Positions 54,068 to 63,696 of a stretch of DNA of 64,000 nt are shown piece after piece. Each line of letters starts with the position of its first letter. Positions within the stretch are counted from its first letter, which is position 1. The translations under genes were made by a program, and so were the position numbers. The notes below the pieces were generated by a model. It had not been told where the DNA came from, did no database searches, and was given only the letters and a program-made list of their open reading frames with translations. The stretch spans positions 51,691 through 115,690 of the forward strand of contig JASAOO010003544.1 of assembly GCA_030849075.1 (NCBI GenBank), in the 5' to 3' direction. This DNA is from Zelonia costaricensis. Lineage: Eukaryota > Euglenozoa > Kinetoplastea > Trypanosomatida > Trypanosomatidae.

Positions 54068-56953
54068 ATGCCGCGCGGCCGGCTGTGCCTTTCGCTGTGG
54101 CCGTTGCTGGTGCTGGTCACCCTGTACGCCGCCAGCGTCCTTGTCTTCACCACCTCCATGCTGTCCACCTCCACCGTCGTGCGCACCGTTGCCACGGAGC
54201 CGTGCCACGACACGGGCGTGCCACCAGTGGACCAGGTCGTGCTCGTGCTGATCGACGCGATGCGGCCCGACTTTGTGCTGTCAGCGTTGCGCCCGTTTGC
54301 GCGCACAGGTGGGCAGTGCACCGCGCACGAGGACGACGCGGGCCACCAGCGCCTCGACGACGTGTACGCGGGTCCGACGCTGCACTACATGGAGGCCTCC
54401 CTCCGCGCGAGCCAGGCCGCCGCCGTCGCCTTCTTTCTCGTTGCCGACGCCCCGACCACGACGGCGCAGCGCATCAAGGCGATTGCGACAGGGACGATGC
54501 CCGCCTTCCTCGAGGCCGGCTCCAACTTCAACAGCGACGCCATCGACCTGGACAGCATTGTTGGCCAGATGAACGGCAGCGCGGTGCTGCTGGGCGACGA
54601 CACGTGGGAGAAGCTGTTCCCCAACACGGCAGCGCGGCGGCACTGGAAGCGGGCCGTGGGCATCCCCTCCTTCGACGTGGCCGACTTCCACACCAATGAC
54701 GACGCGGTGCTTGCCGAGGTGTTCAACGTGCTGACGACCGAAACCGCGGAGGCTGTGGCGGCTGCGGGGGCGACGGCTGACAGTGGAGAGGGCGACGGGG
54801 CCGGACACGCGCGGTTGGTCGTCGCGCACTTCCTCGGCATCGACCACGTGGGCCACCGCATCGACTCGGAGAATCCCTTCATGCAGGGCAAGATTCTGCA
54901 GCTCGATCAGATGCTGCGCAACGTGAGCCGCACGCTGCAGGAGCGCGCGACGTCGATGCGGACGATGCTGCTCGTGCTGGGCGACCATGGCATGACGAAC
55001 AGCGGCGACCACGGCGGCGGTTCGGCCCAGGAGACGGACACGTTCCTGTACGCCGAGTACTTCGGACCCCCGCACCCCAGTCCCGAAGAGGCCGGCAGGA
55101 AGGACAAGACGCGGGACCAGCGCCCTGCCCCCGGCGCCAACCTCGCGAAGGCGCAGACCCTCATCGAGCAGCGCTGGCGCGCCGGCGTGGACGGCGAGTT
55201 TTCGCGGCTGCGCAGCTGCCATGCCCGCGCCGGCGTGCCGCCGGACCGGCTCGGTGCAACGTACCAGGTGGACGTGACGACGACGATGGCGGTGCTGCTG
55301 GGCAAGCCCATTCCGTACTCGAGCTTCGGTCGCGTCATACCGGAGGTCCTCGCGCTGGCCAGCGCCACCGCAGACGTCGCCGCAGCGGAGCGGTGCAACC
55401 TGGCGCAGCTGCATCGTTACTTTCGCGAGGCCGCCGTGAAGGTGCCGCGCGAGGCGGCGTGGACACGGCCCGGTGCGTCAGTGACGCAGCAGATCGCCGA
55501 CATGAGCTTCTTCCTCCGCCGCACCCGCACAGACATGAACCGAGCCGGCATGTTCGCTGGCTCAACAGGGCTGCTGCTGTGCGCCCTGTCGCTGCTGTGG
55601 TCGCCGGTGGTGCGTGCGCACGTGCTGCCGCGTGGCGGCCGTGGTCGTCGTGACGGTGGTGGCGGTGGTGGTGGTGGGGCCGGCTGGTGCATGCGGTGGA
55701 CGGCGGCGGTGCTCCTGCTGCGCTTTTGCGCCGTCTTCTCCAACAGCTTCGTGGTGAACGAAGACTCGGAGGTGCTGGGGCTGCTGAGCTCCCTGCTGCT
55801 CCTGCTCCTCGTCCCACGCCTCGTGGCTTGGGCACGTGCGAGCCTCACGTCGAGGGTGCCCGAAGGGGGCCGGCGTGCCGTGGCGGCGCGGTGGCTACCG
55901 TGTGCCGAGACCGTCTTCATGGTGCTGCTGCTCGTGGGCTTGCGCCTCACCGTGCCGCGGCTGCTGCGGTACCGCGCCCACATCACGCACACGGTGGAGA
56001 CGGAGAGCGCCGTGGACCGTGCGGTGGCGGGGCTGCTGCCGGAGCGGGCAGGCATCGTCACCGGCGGCGTCGTCTGGTCGGCCCTGTACCCGCGTCTTGC
56101 GAGTCGCCGTGCGGTGGCGCTGACATGTGTGTGCTTGGCGCTCGTCTACCACGTCCCTCTCGCCCACCACGCGGCGCCGGTCTTGTGCATCGTGGTGCGT
56201 TTCGTGGCCCAGCCAAAGGCTGCGGGGTCCGCAGCCGCGCCACTCGGGAAGCGTGGGTCCTGTGCAGCGTACGCATACATGGTGGCCGTGCTCTGGCTCA
56301 CCTCGCTGTGCAACGCGCGCGTCGCCACTGCGGTTGTGGTGGCGCTCTACGGCGCGAGCTTGCCCTTCCTGTGTCGCGTGCTGCGCGCGGAGCCGGCGCT
56401 GACCCAGGCCGTCGTGCTGCACCTCGCCGCCTTCGCCGCCTTCTTCGCGGAGGGCCACCAGTGCATGCTGAACACCATCGACTGGAACGCGTCTTTTGTG
56501 GGCATGCCATGGTACAACCTGTACGCTGGCGGGATTCTGGTGCTCAGCCGCACCTTCCATGTCTTTCTTCTCGTGCCGTGGGCACTGTGCATCTGGCCAG
56601 CCGCAACGGGCGACGTGCACGCCGCGCGAGGCGTCGCCGCGCTCGAGGACGCAGAGGCGATGGCAGCCGCGGCGCGGCACAAGAAGGACGAGGAGGCGGT
56701 TGCGTCGCAGCCGCCACGTGCGACTGCCTCTGGCACTGTCGTCGTGGTGCTGTACGTGTACGTGATGGTGGTGCAGTCGTCCGTCTCCTGCTTCAATGGG
56801 TACGTTCAAAAGACGCACTTGATGCTCTTTCCCATCTTCTGCCCAAAACTGCTCTTCGATGGCGTCGTGGCGCTGCTGACGTGCGCGGCGGCCCTCGTCG
56901 TGCTTCTCGTCGCGTCTCCTGCGAACGCCGGTGCCCGGGGTGGATGGTGGTGA
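54068..56953 (+). CDS. GPI13: GPI ethanolamine-phosphate transferase 3 (PIG-O/GPI13 type)
   Basis: A 961-residue ER membrane enzyme. An N-terminal signal anchor (LCLSLWPLLVLVTLYAASVL) precedes a lumenal alkaline-phosphatase-fold domain. Metal and catalytic elements are LIDAMRPDF (D63), ADAPTTTAQR (126-135, nucleophile Thr candidate in TTT), FLGIDHVGHRID (D259, H263) and LGDHGMT (D306, H307). The stretch ATGTMPAFLEAGSNF is typical of PIG-O. From about residue 490 the protein is a run of membrane helices (for example GLLLCALSLLWSPVV and VALTCVCLALVYHVPLAHHA). PIG-O adds ethanolamine phosphate to the third mannose, the bridge to protein. Trypanosomatid protein anchors carry essentially only that bridge, which favours GPI13 over PIG-N or PIG-G. 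It is slightly shorter than human PIG-O (about 1090). Confidence 0.88.
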   Translation: MPRGRLCLSLWPLLVLVTLYAASVLVFTTSMLSTSTVVRTVATEPCHDTGVPPVDQVVLVLIDAMRPDFVLSALRPFARTGGQCTAHEDDAGHQRLDDVYAGPTLHYMEASLRASQAAAVAFFLVADAPTTTAQRIKAIATGTMPAFLEAGSNFNSDAIDLDSIVGQMNGSAVLLGDDTWEKLFPNTAARRHWKRAVGIPSFDVADFHTNDDAVLAEVFNVLTTETAEAVAAAGATADSGEGDGAGHARLVVAHFLGIDHVGHRIDSENPFMQGKILQLDQMLRNVSRTLQERATSMRTMLLVLGDHGMTNSGDHGGGSAQETDTFLYAEYFGPPHPSPEEAGRKDKTRDQRPAPGANLAKAQTLIEQRWRAGVDGEFSRLRSCHARAGVPPDRLGATYQVDVTTTMAVLLGKPIPYSSFGRVIPEVLALASATADVAAAERCNLAQLHRYFREAAVKVPREAAWTRPGASVTQQIADMSFFLRRTRTDMNRAGMFAGSTGLLLCALSLLWSPVVRAHVLPRGGRGRRDGGGGGGGGAGWCMRWTAAVLLLRFCAVFSNSFVVNEDSEVLGLLSSLLLLLLVPRLVAWARASLTSRVPEGGRRAVAARWLPCAETVFMVLLLVGLRLTVPRLLRYRAHITHTVETESAVDRAVAGLLPERAGIVTGGVVWSALYPRLASRRAVALTCVCLALVYHVPLAHHAAPVLCIVVRFVAQPKAAGSAAAPLGKRGSCAAYAYMVAVLWLTSLCNARVATAVVVALYGASLPFLCRVLRAEPALTQAVVLHLAAFAAFFAEGHQCMLNTIDWNASFVGMPWYNLYAGGILVLSRTFHVFLLVPWALCIWPAATGDVHAARGVAALEDAEAMAAAARHKKDEEAVASQPPRATASGTVVVVLYVYVMVVQSSVSCFNGYVQKTHLMLFPIFCPKLLFDGVVALLTCAAALVVLLVASPANAGARGGWW

Positions 56954-57842
56954 GAGTGCTGTGCACGGCAGTGGCGCACCGCGAGGCGACAAGAGAAGGA
57001 GCTGCGGAGTGGTGGCGAGCTTTTCTGGGACGCGTGCGGAGAGGCGCGCGGCTCCACTGCGTCGAAGACCGGCGATCAACACTCCTCACCCCCACAAAGA
57101 AAAACCCGCTGCGCCGTGTGTAAGTGAACCGTTTTGCCTGGAATAGGTGTGTTTCTGCGTGTGTGTCTGCGTGTGTATGTGCAGGACGCACACGAAAAGA
57201 AAAGAACAGGAAAGCTGATGCCGTGGTGGGTGCACTGATGGCAAGCGAAGCACTCAAGACTCGTTTGGGACACGGCCCAGGTGCTCCTGCCGCCCACCTC
57301 CCACCCCCCTCCTGCCCCTCCCCACTCACCGCGACACGATCACGGTGCGCCGGTGCCGCTCACTGCGTTGACCCCATCCCCGTTTCCCCCCTCCCGCCAA
57401 CCCTCAACGCACGACATGTCTTGCCTCACTGACGTGCGCACTTCGGGGTGCTTTATCCGCCACCCCACCCCCTCAAACAGTGCCGTGCACACCCGCACGT
57501 GCATTGGCACATCCGCAGTTCACAGAAACACACAAGAACACACACGCACGCACGCACCGACGCAAACGCGCCGTCTTGCTGCCTGCTGGAAGCCACACAG
57601 CAGGGTGTGCGTGGCAATTCAGTAGAGAGGCTGACGCACGCCGCACCGACGTTGCCGAAGTCGCAGGGCTCTGTCGCCGCCTCCCCCTCTCTCAGCTCTG
57701 CGCATCTTAGCGCTCTGGCGCAGGTGCCCTCAGTCTCCCCCCTCCCCTCCCTCTCTCATACACTACTGCAGGTGCGCTGCCTTGGTTTCAGGCCTCTCCA
57801 ACTACAACCGTCCCTCGAACTCCGTGTGTGTGCGCTGCTGCG
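56954..57842. other. Spacer with strong acceptor signal, no gene
   Basis: Holds the PIG-O 3' UTR and mixed C-rich sequence. A C/T tract at about 57740-57759 followed by ACACTACTGCAG gives AG at 57770-57771, with another AG at 57790-57791. Either is a credible acceptor for the four-TM gene. No protein-like frame was found. Confidence 0.5.
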
Positions 57843-58631
57843 ATGGAAGCCTACATGCAGGCCCTCCGCCTGCGCGCTCGCGACGCGGCGCACACCTGCT
57901 GGACCGCCACCTTCCCGTCCGATCGGCCCTCCGGCACTTACGCCGTCTTCACCTGCGCCATCAATGGCGGCCTCCTCGTGTGGACGTTTGCGGTGGTGCT
58001 GTCCCGCACGTGCGACACGATGACCGGGCGCTGGGTCTACCTGGGCGTGGTGCACTGCTTCATCAACATGGGGTACTGCATCGCCGTCATGTTCACCACG
58101 CGGCGCCGCATCGCTGCCGGTATCCCGGAGGACATGTCGCAGTGGCGTGTGTGCTACTCCGACGCTCTCACGCTGCTGTACCTGCTGTACGTAATCTGGG
58201 AGATCGTGTGGATGGTGGCAGCTGGCAAGTACGCGGTGAGCCGGCCGTCCAGTCCCTGCCTCGGCCACCTGAACGTGCAGGTGGCGTTCTTCTCCCTGTA
58301 CCTGATCCTCGGCACGTGCCTCTTCTACAGCACCTTCATGACAGAGCACTGGAGCCGGCCGCACTGGCGCCGCTTCGCGGCGATGCGGTACGACTACCTC
58401 CACAACCCCACCAACCAGCCAACCGTGCGCTGGCGCGACGAGCACGCCGGCGACGACGGAGAACCGGTGGAACTCGACCGGGTTGGCGGCGGCACCGCGC
58501 CGCGCCGCGGCGGGTCTGAGCGGACGAGCACGCACGACTACGCGAGCATCATGGACGACGCGGCGACACAGAGCACGCGCGACGGCGACCGCAGCCGACA
58601 GGGGCGAGGGCGACGACGCGAGGGAATCTAG
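57843..58631 (+). CDS. Four-TM membrane protein of unknown function
   Basis: A 262-residue protein with four predicted membrane helices at about 33-54 (YAVFTCAINGGLLVWTFAVV), 65-86 (VYLGVVHCFINMGYCIAVMF), 108-128 (ALTLLYLLYVIWEIVWMVAA) and 144-166 (LNVQVAFFSLYLILGTCLFY). A hydrophilic, acidic then Arg/Gly-rich C-terminal tail of about 95 residues ends in RQGRGRRREGI. Both termini are probably cytosolic. It is not recognised as tetraspanin, EXPERA or claudin type. The ATG at 57843 follows an acceptor at 57770; a GTG 15 bases upstream is not a likely start. It lies between PIG-O and the sugar-nucleotide transporter, which hints at but does not show a secretory-pathway role. Confidence 0.8.
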   Translation: MEAYMQALRLRARDAAHTCWTATFPSDRPSGTYAVFTCAINGGLLVWTFAVVLSRTCDTMTGRWVYLGVVHCFINMGYCIAVMFTTRRRIAAGIPEDMSQWRVCYSDALTLLYLLYVIWEIVWMVAAGKYAVSRPSSPCLGHLNVQVAFFSLYLILGTCLFYSTFMTEHWSRPHWRRFAAMRYDYLHNPTNQPTVRWRDEHAGDDGEPVELDRVGGGTAPRRGGSERTSTHDYASIMDDAATQSTRDGDRSRQGRGRRREGI

Positions 58632-59322
58632 TCACGCACCCGCGTTGCTGAGAGCAGCCGCTGCTGTCTCCCTTTCATCCCTCACACACGGGAGGTGCGG
58701 CGCTGCCCCGGACGGGTGGCCCCCCCCTCCCGCCCCGCTCCGTCGTCCGGTTTACTCAGCGTCTACCTTGCGTGGCCGGAGCCCGCAGCCTCCCACCCTC
58801 CCGTCCCTCACGCTGCGACCCTTCTCCCAGCGCCTGTCCCTCCCCCTCCCCCCCCTCCAGCCCAAACACAGACACAACTACATCAACACCGTTGCCGCAC
58901 CTCGCGCGTCCCGACTGTTGCTCAGTGCGTTGATGAGGCGAAGTATCCAAGTGTTATGGACGAGACGCACGCAACGTCTCCTGCACACCCCTCACGACTC
59001 AGAGAAACCAAGGAGCTGCGGGACGGCTGGGCGTGCCGTCAGGGGCGCACCACGCCATCAAGCGCGTCGCACCCCCTTTTCGCCGTGCCCGCATGTGTCA
59101 ATGCGCCGCGTCACGTGCGCCACACGCGTGCACTTTTCCATTCTCTCTTCCCCACTCTCCCCCATCCGCACACCTCGCGCTCGATTGTTGGGCGCCATAG
59201 AGAACAATACCCACGCACACGTCCACACGTGTCACGACCGCCGCGACGTGCACCGCACGCGGTGTCTCTTCGCTTTTGCTTTCCGCTCCCCTCCCCCCTC
59301 CACCCGCCCACCGCTGCCGTTC
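58632..59322. other. Spacer with acceptor for the small membrane gene
   Basis: C-rich sequence. A C/T tract at about 59140-59162 followed by GCGCCATAG (AG 59199-59200) could be the acceptor for the 86-codon gene, leaving a 5' UTR of about 122 bases. No other gene was seen. Confidence 0.5.
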
Positions 59323-59583
59323 ATGAAAAGCCGCGCCCGGCGCGACAGCGAAGGTGGCGGTGGCGAAGACGAGTTCCCGCTGGTCGACTCCACGCGGCGG
59401 CCGCGCGGGTACGTCTCCGGCGCGGAGCGCATCGTGTGGACCCGCGCCACCGTCAGGCGGTTCATTCTTGCCGTCGTGGGGCTGGTGGTTGTGGCGACGG
59501 TGGTGGGGCTCGGCATCCACTGGATGCTCAACGATGAGCGGCTCGACTACTCCAGGCTGGACCACGCGCGGCCACCGTGGTAG
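59323..59583 (+). CDS. Small single-TM protein, 86 residues
   Basis: A short gene with coding-like GC-rich third positions. A charged, basic then Gly/Glu-rich N-terminus (MKSRARRDSEGGGGEDEF) leads to one hydrophobic helix at about 47-68 (RFILAVVGLVVVATVVGLGI) flanked by Arg on the N side, followed by a short tail HWMLNDERLDYSRLDHARPP. The arrangement fits a small single-pass protein with a cytosolic or matrix N-terminus. The frame is open far upstream (to 58483), but that part is C-rich leader. From memory of L. major numbering, only three genes lie between the fumarase and LPG5A, so this one may be unannotated there. Function is not recognised. Confidence 0.6.
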   Translation: MKSRARRDSEGGGGEDEFPLVDSTRRPRGYVSGAERIVWTRATVRRFILAVVGLVVVATVVGLGIHWMLNDERLDYSRLDHARPPW

Positions 59584-60604
59584 CCCGCGCCGAGCTCTCA
59601 TACACGACCTGCACCTACACCCACCCCGCGTCCGACACCCCTCGACCTCGCTCCGCACCACACCGCAACGGAGCCAACAACAGCCGCGCGGAGCGCACTA
59701 CACGGCAGCCCACACAGCGATGTACACTAAACGCGGCCCGTGGCAGGCGTGCCTGCGTGTCGGTCTGTCTGCACGTCAGAAGAGGTGCCATGGATGTCGT
59801 TGCGCGGATGTTGGCTGAGCAAGACGACCCAGTTGCCAAGCGATCCGCGTCTGTTGCTGCTGCTATTTGTTTCGTGCGCTCCCTTCCCCTCCTCCACCGT
59901 GCATCACCGCGGCCGCGCCATCAACGCGTACGCAGCAACTGTGCCTCGTGTGTGTCTGTGTGCGCCTGTGCGTGTGTCGCCCTGCCCGAGATGCGTGTCT
60001 CAGCTTTGAAATAGTAGAAACAAACACGGTTGTGCAACATGCGGGCAGTCCACTGTGTGCGGTGAGGCATGTAAAGGGCGCCTTGTCGAACACTGCCTCT
60101 GCCGTCGTACGTATCGGTGCACCCACCGACCCTTCCGTGCGAGGCCGGCAGCGGGCGTACCATAATCCTCTCCGCCCCCCCTCCCCCTCCCCCACGCAGA
60201 GGGGCAACACCACACACAAAGGGAGCAGACCACGGCCATCGGTCGTGCTGCTCCTGTGAGGGGCTCGCTCGGCGGTGCGCACGGCCCGCTCGCTTTCGAA
60301 CTGATGCACGTGACGTGTGCACCGCGCTGGTCCCTCTGAATGCTCCACTCACTCCGCCACACTCCCAGACCCCCGCCGATACCACGACCCACAGCTGCTG
60401 TCACAACGCGCCGCACACACCTACGCTCCCCACCCCAGCCCCTCGCCTTCCCCGTCCCCTCCCCTTGAGCTTCTTTGTGCCGGACCCACGCCCACAGTGG
60501 CGCGCGTCGCTCCACCGCCCCCCCCCCAGTCACACCGCAAAACCACCCATTTCGCCCCCCCAATTCCGCTTGTCAGCCCGCTCGCTAAGCGCCCGCTTCT
60601 CACG
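59584..60604. other. 1.0 kb spacer, no gene
   Basis: Mixed sequence with C/T tracts at about 60172-60193 and 60440-60475. Candidate acceptors before the transporter are C11 plus AG at 60528-60529 and a C/T tract plus AG at 60575-60576. No protein-like frame or RNA gene was seen. Confidence 0.5.
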
Positions 60605-61930
60605 ATGCTGAATCCCGCCGTCTTCCTGCAACGATATGTGTTCAACTTGAACGCCCTCGCGCTGGCGGTGCTGGCGCTCCAGAACGCCGGCTACCTCGTC
60701 CTGATGGGGTACGCACAGCAGCTGCAGATGGCCGCCGCGGCCGAGGCCCAACGGGATGATGCCGCAGCGCCAGTCAAGAAGTTCATTGGCTCCCACTTCC
60801 TTGTGACGACGGAGCTCATGAAGCTCCTCTTCTCAACGTTGTGGTGCGTCGTTGACGAGGTGCTCGTAATGCGGCAGGACGGTGACACGACGCAGCTCAT
60901 CGAGAGCGCCGAGCACCCGAAAGACGAAAAGGATTGGGATGATGACAAGAATACCGCCGGTTCCACTCCGTCCTACGCGAACGACTCGGCGATGGAGATG
61001 CCGTTCCAAAAAGCAAAGGCACAGGATCGCCAGTGGAGTGACGTGACGGGCGATGAGGAACTGTCGGGGCCCGTCCCGCTGCATGTGCTCCTGTGCCGTC
61101 GGCGCTTCTTGGTGCTGCTGATGTGTCGCATGCGCCCGGCCCTCGGGCTGGACCGGAGGTACAAGGAGGCGCTGCTGATGGTGGTGCCGGCCATCGTGTA
61201 CGCGATCCAGGGCATCCTGCTCATCCACGCGCTAAAGCTGCTCGACCCGACCATGTTCCAGGTGCTGTACCAGGTGCGCATTCTCTTCACCGCCGTGATG
61301 CTGCGCGCGGTGTTGGGCCTCCGCCTGTCTGTGGTGCGGTGGTTGGCGCTGGTGGTGTTGATGCTGGGCATCACGATGACGCAGATCCGCGAACAGAGCG
61401 ACTCGCCGCCGCCGGCTGCGGGGGAGCGGGTAGGACTGGAGGCTCTCAAGCATTGGTCGCTGGAGGGCACCCTGGCGGCACTTGCCGGCGCCTTCCTCAG
61501 CGCGTTCTCCGGTGTCTTCATGGAGTTTGTGCTGAAGAAGCGCGGCAACCATTTTCACGTCTCCGCGCGCAACGTGCATCTTGCCCTCTTCTCGGTTGTG
61601 TACTTTGCCGGTGTGTTCCTCCGTGAGATCATCAAATCGGATGAGACCAGCGACTTCACGCAGCGTGTGGGCGATTTCTGCTGGACCTTCTTCGACGGCT
61701 TCACGGGGCTGGTGTGGTTCCTGGTGGTGCTGCAGGCGTTGGGCGGCATGCTGGTGGCCGTTGTTGTGCGCTACTGCGACAACATTGTCAAGGCCTTCTC
61801 GACTGCCTCTGCGATTGTACTGAGCGGAACCGCTTCTGTTTTTCTCTTCGACCTCCCGCTGAGCGTGCCCTTTGTCGCCGGCTCGCTGCTCGTGATGACG
61901 TCCATCACGGTGTACGGCTTGAATAAGTGA
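60605..61930 (+). CDS. LPG5A: Golgi nucleotide-sugar transporter, probably UDP-galactose transporter LPG5A
   Basis: A 441-residue SLC35A-family transporter with about ten membrane helices. Family signatures are LDPTMFQVLYQVRILFTAVM (213-232) and GGMLVAVVVRYCDNIVKAFS (380-399), matching the YQVTYQLKILTTA and GGLLVAVVVKYADNILKGF elements of UDP-Gal/CMP-Sia transporters. A hydrophilic acidic loop of about 70 residues (centred on HPKDEKDWDDDKN, near 105) separates the early helices, where animal members have only a short loop. LPG5A imports UDP-galactose into the Golgi for lipophosphoglycan and related phosphoglycans. The LPG5A name rests on this family match plus gene order relative to the fumarase. 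Third-position GC is visibly lower here than in the left-hand genes. Confidence 0.8.
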   Translation: MLNPAVFLQRYVFNLNALALAVLALQNAGYLVLMGYAQQLQMAAAAEAQRDDAAAPVKKFIGSHFLVTTELMKLLFSTLWCVVDEVLVMRQDGDTTQLIESAEHPKDEKDWDDDKNTAGSTPSYANDSAMEMPFQKAKAQDRQWSDVTGDEELSGPVPLHVLLCRRRFLVLLMCRMRPALGLDRRYKEALLMVVPAIVYAIQGILLIHALKLLDPTMFQVLYQVRILFTAVMLRAVLGLRLSVVRWLALVVLMLGITMTQIREQSDSPPPAAGERVGLEALKHWSLEGTLAALAGAFLSAFSGVFMEFVLKKRGNHFHVSARNVHLALFSVVYFAGVFLREIIKSDETSDFTQRVGDFCWTFFDGFTGLVWFLVVLQALGGMLVAVVVRYCDNIVKAFSTASAIVLSGTASVFLFDLPLSVPFVAGSLLVMTSITVYGLNK

Positions 61931-62078
61931 AACACGGGGTCTGTCTCGCGTGCTGGGAAGCAGGAGCGAGGCCGTGTGCGAGCGTTCTACGAGGCACCAC
62001 CATTTACTTCGGTTGCATTCCTTTCGTATCTACGGCTCCTCTCTTTTTTTTTTCTGTTTTCTTTGCTGTGCCGTGCCG

Positions 62079-62134
62079 CCCCCCCCCCCCCCCCCCCCCC
62101 NGTGGGGGGCCCCCCCCCCCCCCCCCCCCCCCCC
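62079..62134. repeat. C homopolymer pair interrupted by N and G-run
   Basis: Twenty-two C bases (62079-62100), one N (62101), GTGGGGGG (62102-62109), then twenty-five C bases (62110-62134). The N and the abrupt G-run suggest an unresolved homopolymer or a join between two reads. The true length and content are unknown. Confidence 0.85.
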
Positions 62135-63222
62135 GCGCGTGGTGACCTCGTGCATGTGTGTGCACGTGTCTCTGCGACACTGCACTCGTGTGCACGTGTG
62201 TCTGCTTTGTCGTTCTCTGGCGGGGCGGGGGGGGGGTCGGCAGTCGGCAGTGGGAAGGCTCCGGGCGTGTCGGGTCTCTCACAGTACTTCTTTATTAGCT
62301 AGGCGACAGCCTGCTTTATGATTGCAATGCGCTCGCACAGTCCCTCGCACACGCGCGTGTACTGCGACAGGGCTCTCTCTCTATCTGGCATTCTCTCGCT
62401 TCAGCCGACGTTTACGTTGGCGAGTAGAGTAGCCCATCTAGGTCGCCGCATGTGTGCGATCGTGGTTGCGTGCCCTACTTGGATGATAATTGTTCTTTGT
62501 GGTTTAGTTGTCAGCCTTTTCGCTGCTTTGTACTCCGGTTCTAAGTTGTGTGTGTATATGTGTGTGTGTGTGTTTCTGTGTTTGTGTGTTTGTGCGTGTT
62601 TAGCATCACTCCCCTTCGCTGCCTGTGCGTTCTTGATTGACACGGGCGGTCCCCGCATGCTGCCTTCGTACCTCGGGGGGCGTCCGCCCTTCTTCGCTCC
62701 CCGAGACACACACACACACACACATACACGCATACCGTCGCAGAACCTCGCCTCAGAAGACGAGGTGGTGAGAAGGGGAAGGAGGCCCAAAGCGAGAAAC
62801 GAGCTGCACGCTTGACTCTCGCTACCGCGCTTCCATGTCTCCGCTCGCGCAAGGCGACGCGTGCGACTCTGAGGACTGCTCGCACGGAGTTGCTTGCCGC
62901 AGGGTGCGAACGGGCTGCGTGGTATGGTGGTGCGGTGAGTCGCCTCATCGCCTCCGAGAGCTCGCCTCCATTTGACTTGTCTTTATGGTGGTACCGCCGC
63001 TACGTAGAGCGGTGGCGGCACGTGCGACAAGCAGGCATTGCCGTGACGCCTCGTGTCGAGATTGCTGAGACGTCGCTTCGAACCGAAAGCCGCTTCCGCG
63101 CGTGCTGTACACGTTCTACTTTTGTTTCTCTCACTCTGACGTCGAGCTGGCGGTTTTGGGGAGTCTTGTTGACTGGGGCGCTTGTGCGCCCCCAGCAGGA
63201 CATTGAATCCGTGCGTGTCTGT

Positions 63223-63228
63223 GTATGT

Positions 63229-63259
<31 letters not shown>
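63223..63259. repeat. TG/GT dinucleotide repeat
   Basis: A GT-rich run with a central uninterrupted stretch (about 63237-63258), the longest TG repeat in the right-hand part of the window. Such repeats occur in most spacers here and are probably UTR sequence. Confidence 0.85.
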
Positions 63260-63529
63260 CGTGTGTGTCCCTCTTCCTTTCATCCTCGCTGTGCGTGCGC
63301 TCGACTTGCTATTCTCCGCCTCTCCTCCTCCATTTGCTATCGGGCGGCGGCTTCCGCGCGGCGGACCTTCAGCGTCGGCAACACTTCAATGCTCCGCCCT
63401 CGCGTTTCCATCTTCGCTCCTTTCTGTCATCCTACATTGTTCTCCCTCTTCTACGCCATGGCGCGACTCCGCACTCCCGATTTGCGTGCCCCGCAGCGCA
63501 TTCGGTGTTTTTTTGTTTTTGCCTCGCTT

Positions 63530-63601
63530 CCCCCCCCCCCCCCCTCCCTCCTCCCTCCTCCCTCCTACCCTTGCCACCAGCTCCCTCTCTTCCTCACGTA
63601 G
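63530..63601 (+). promoter_or_regulatory. Candidate spliced-leader acceptor before the right-edge frame
   Basis: A long C/T tract (C14, then repeated CTCC units) leads to CCACCAG (AG 63579-63580) and CTCTCTTCCTCACGTAG (AG 63600-63601). It lies about 95-115 bases before an ATG at 63697 whose frame stays open to the window end, the spacing seen for the other genes here. Confidence 0.45.
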
Positions 63602-63696
63602 CGCCCACGCACCCCCCCGCCCGCCCGCCCACATCTTCGTTTAACCCTGCGCGCTTCGATGCGCAAAAGGGTAATAGAGAGATCTAGGCGTGCGTG

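Larger units (their letters stand above)
61931..63696. other. 1.8 kb spacer with homopolymer gap, TG repeats and acceptor
   Basis: Contains the C22-N-GTGGGGGG-C25 block (62079-62134), TG/CA repeats (62548-62572 and 62706-62724), a long TG repeat (about 63223-63259) and a C/T tract with C14 (about 63531-63575), then AGs at 63579-63580 and 63600-63601. The open frame 62812-63687 is a mixture of repeat translation and is not taken as a gene. Confidence 0.5.

Noticed and set aside
62812..63687. 291-codon frame downstream of the transporter
   Set aside because: Spans TG repeats and C runs (Val/Cys and Pro/Ser blocks). No conserved segment was recognised.
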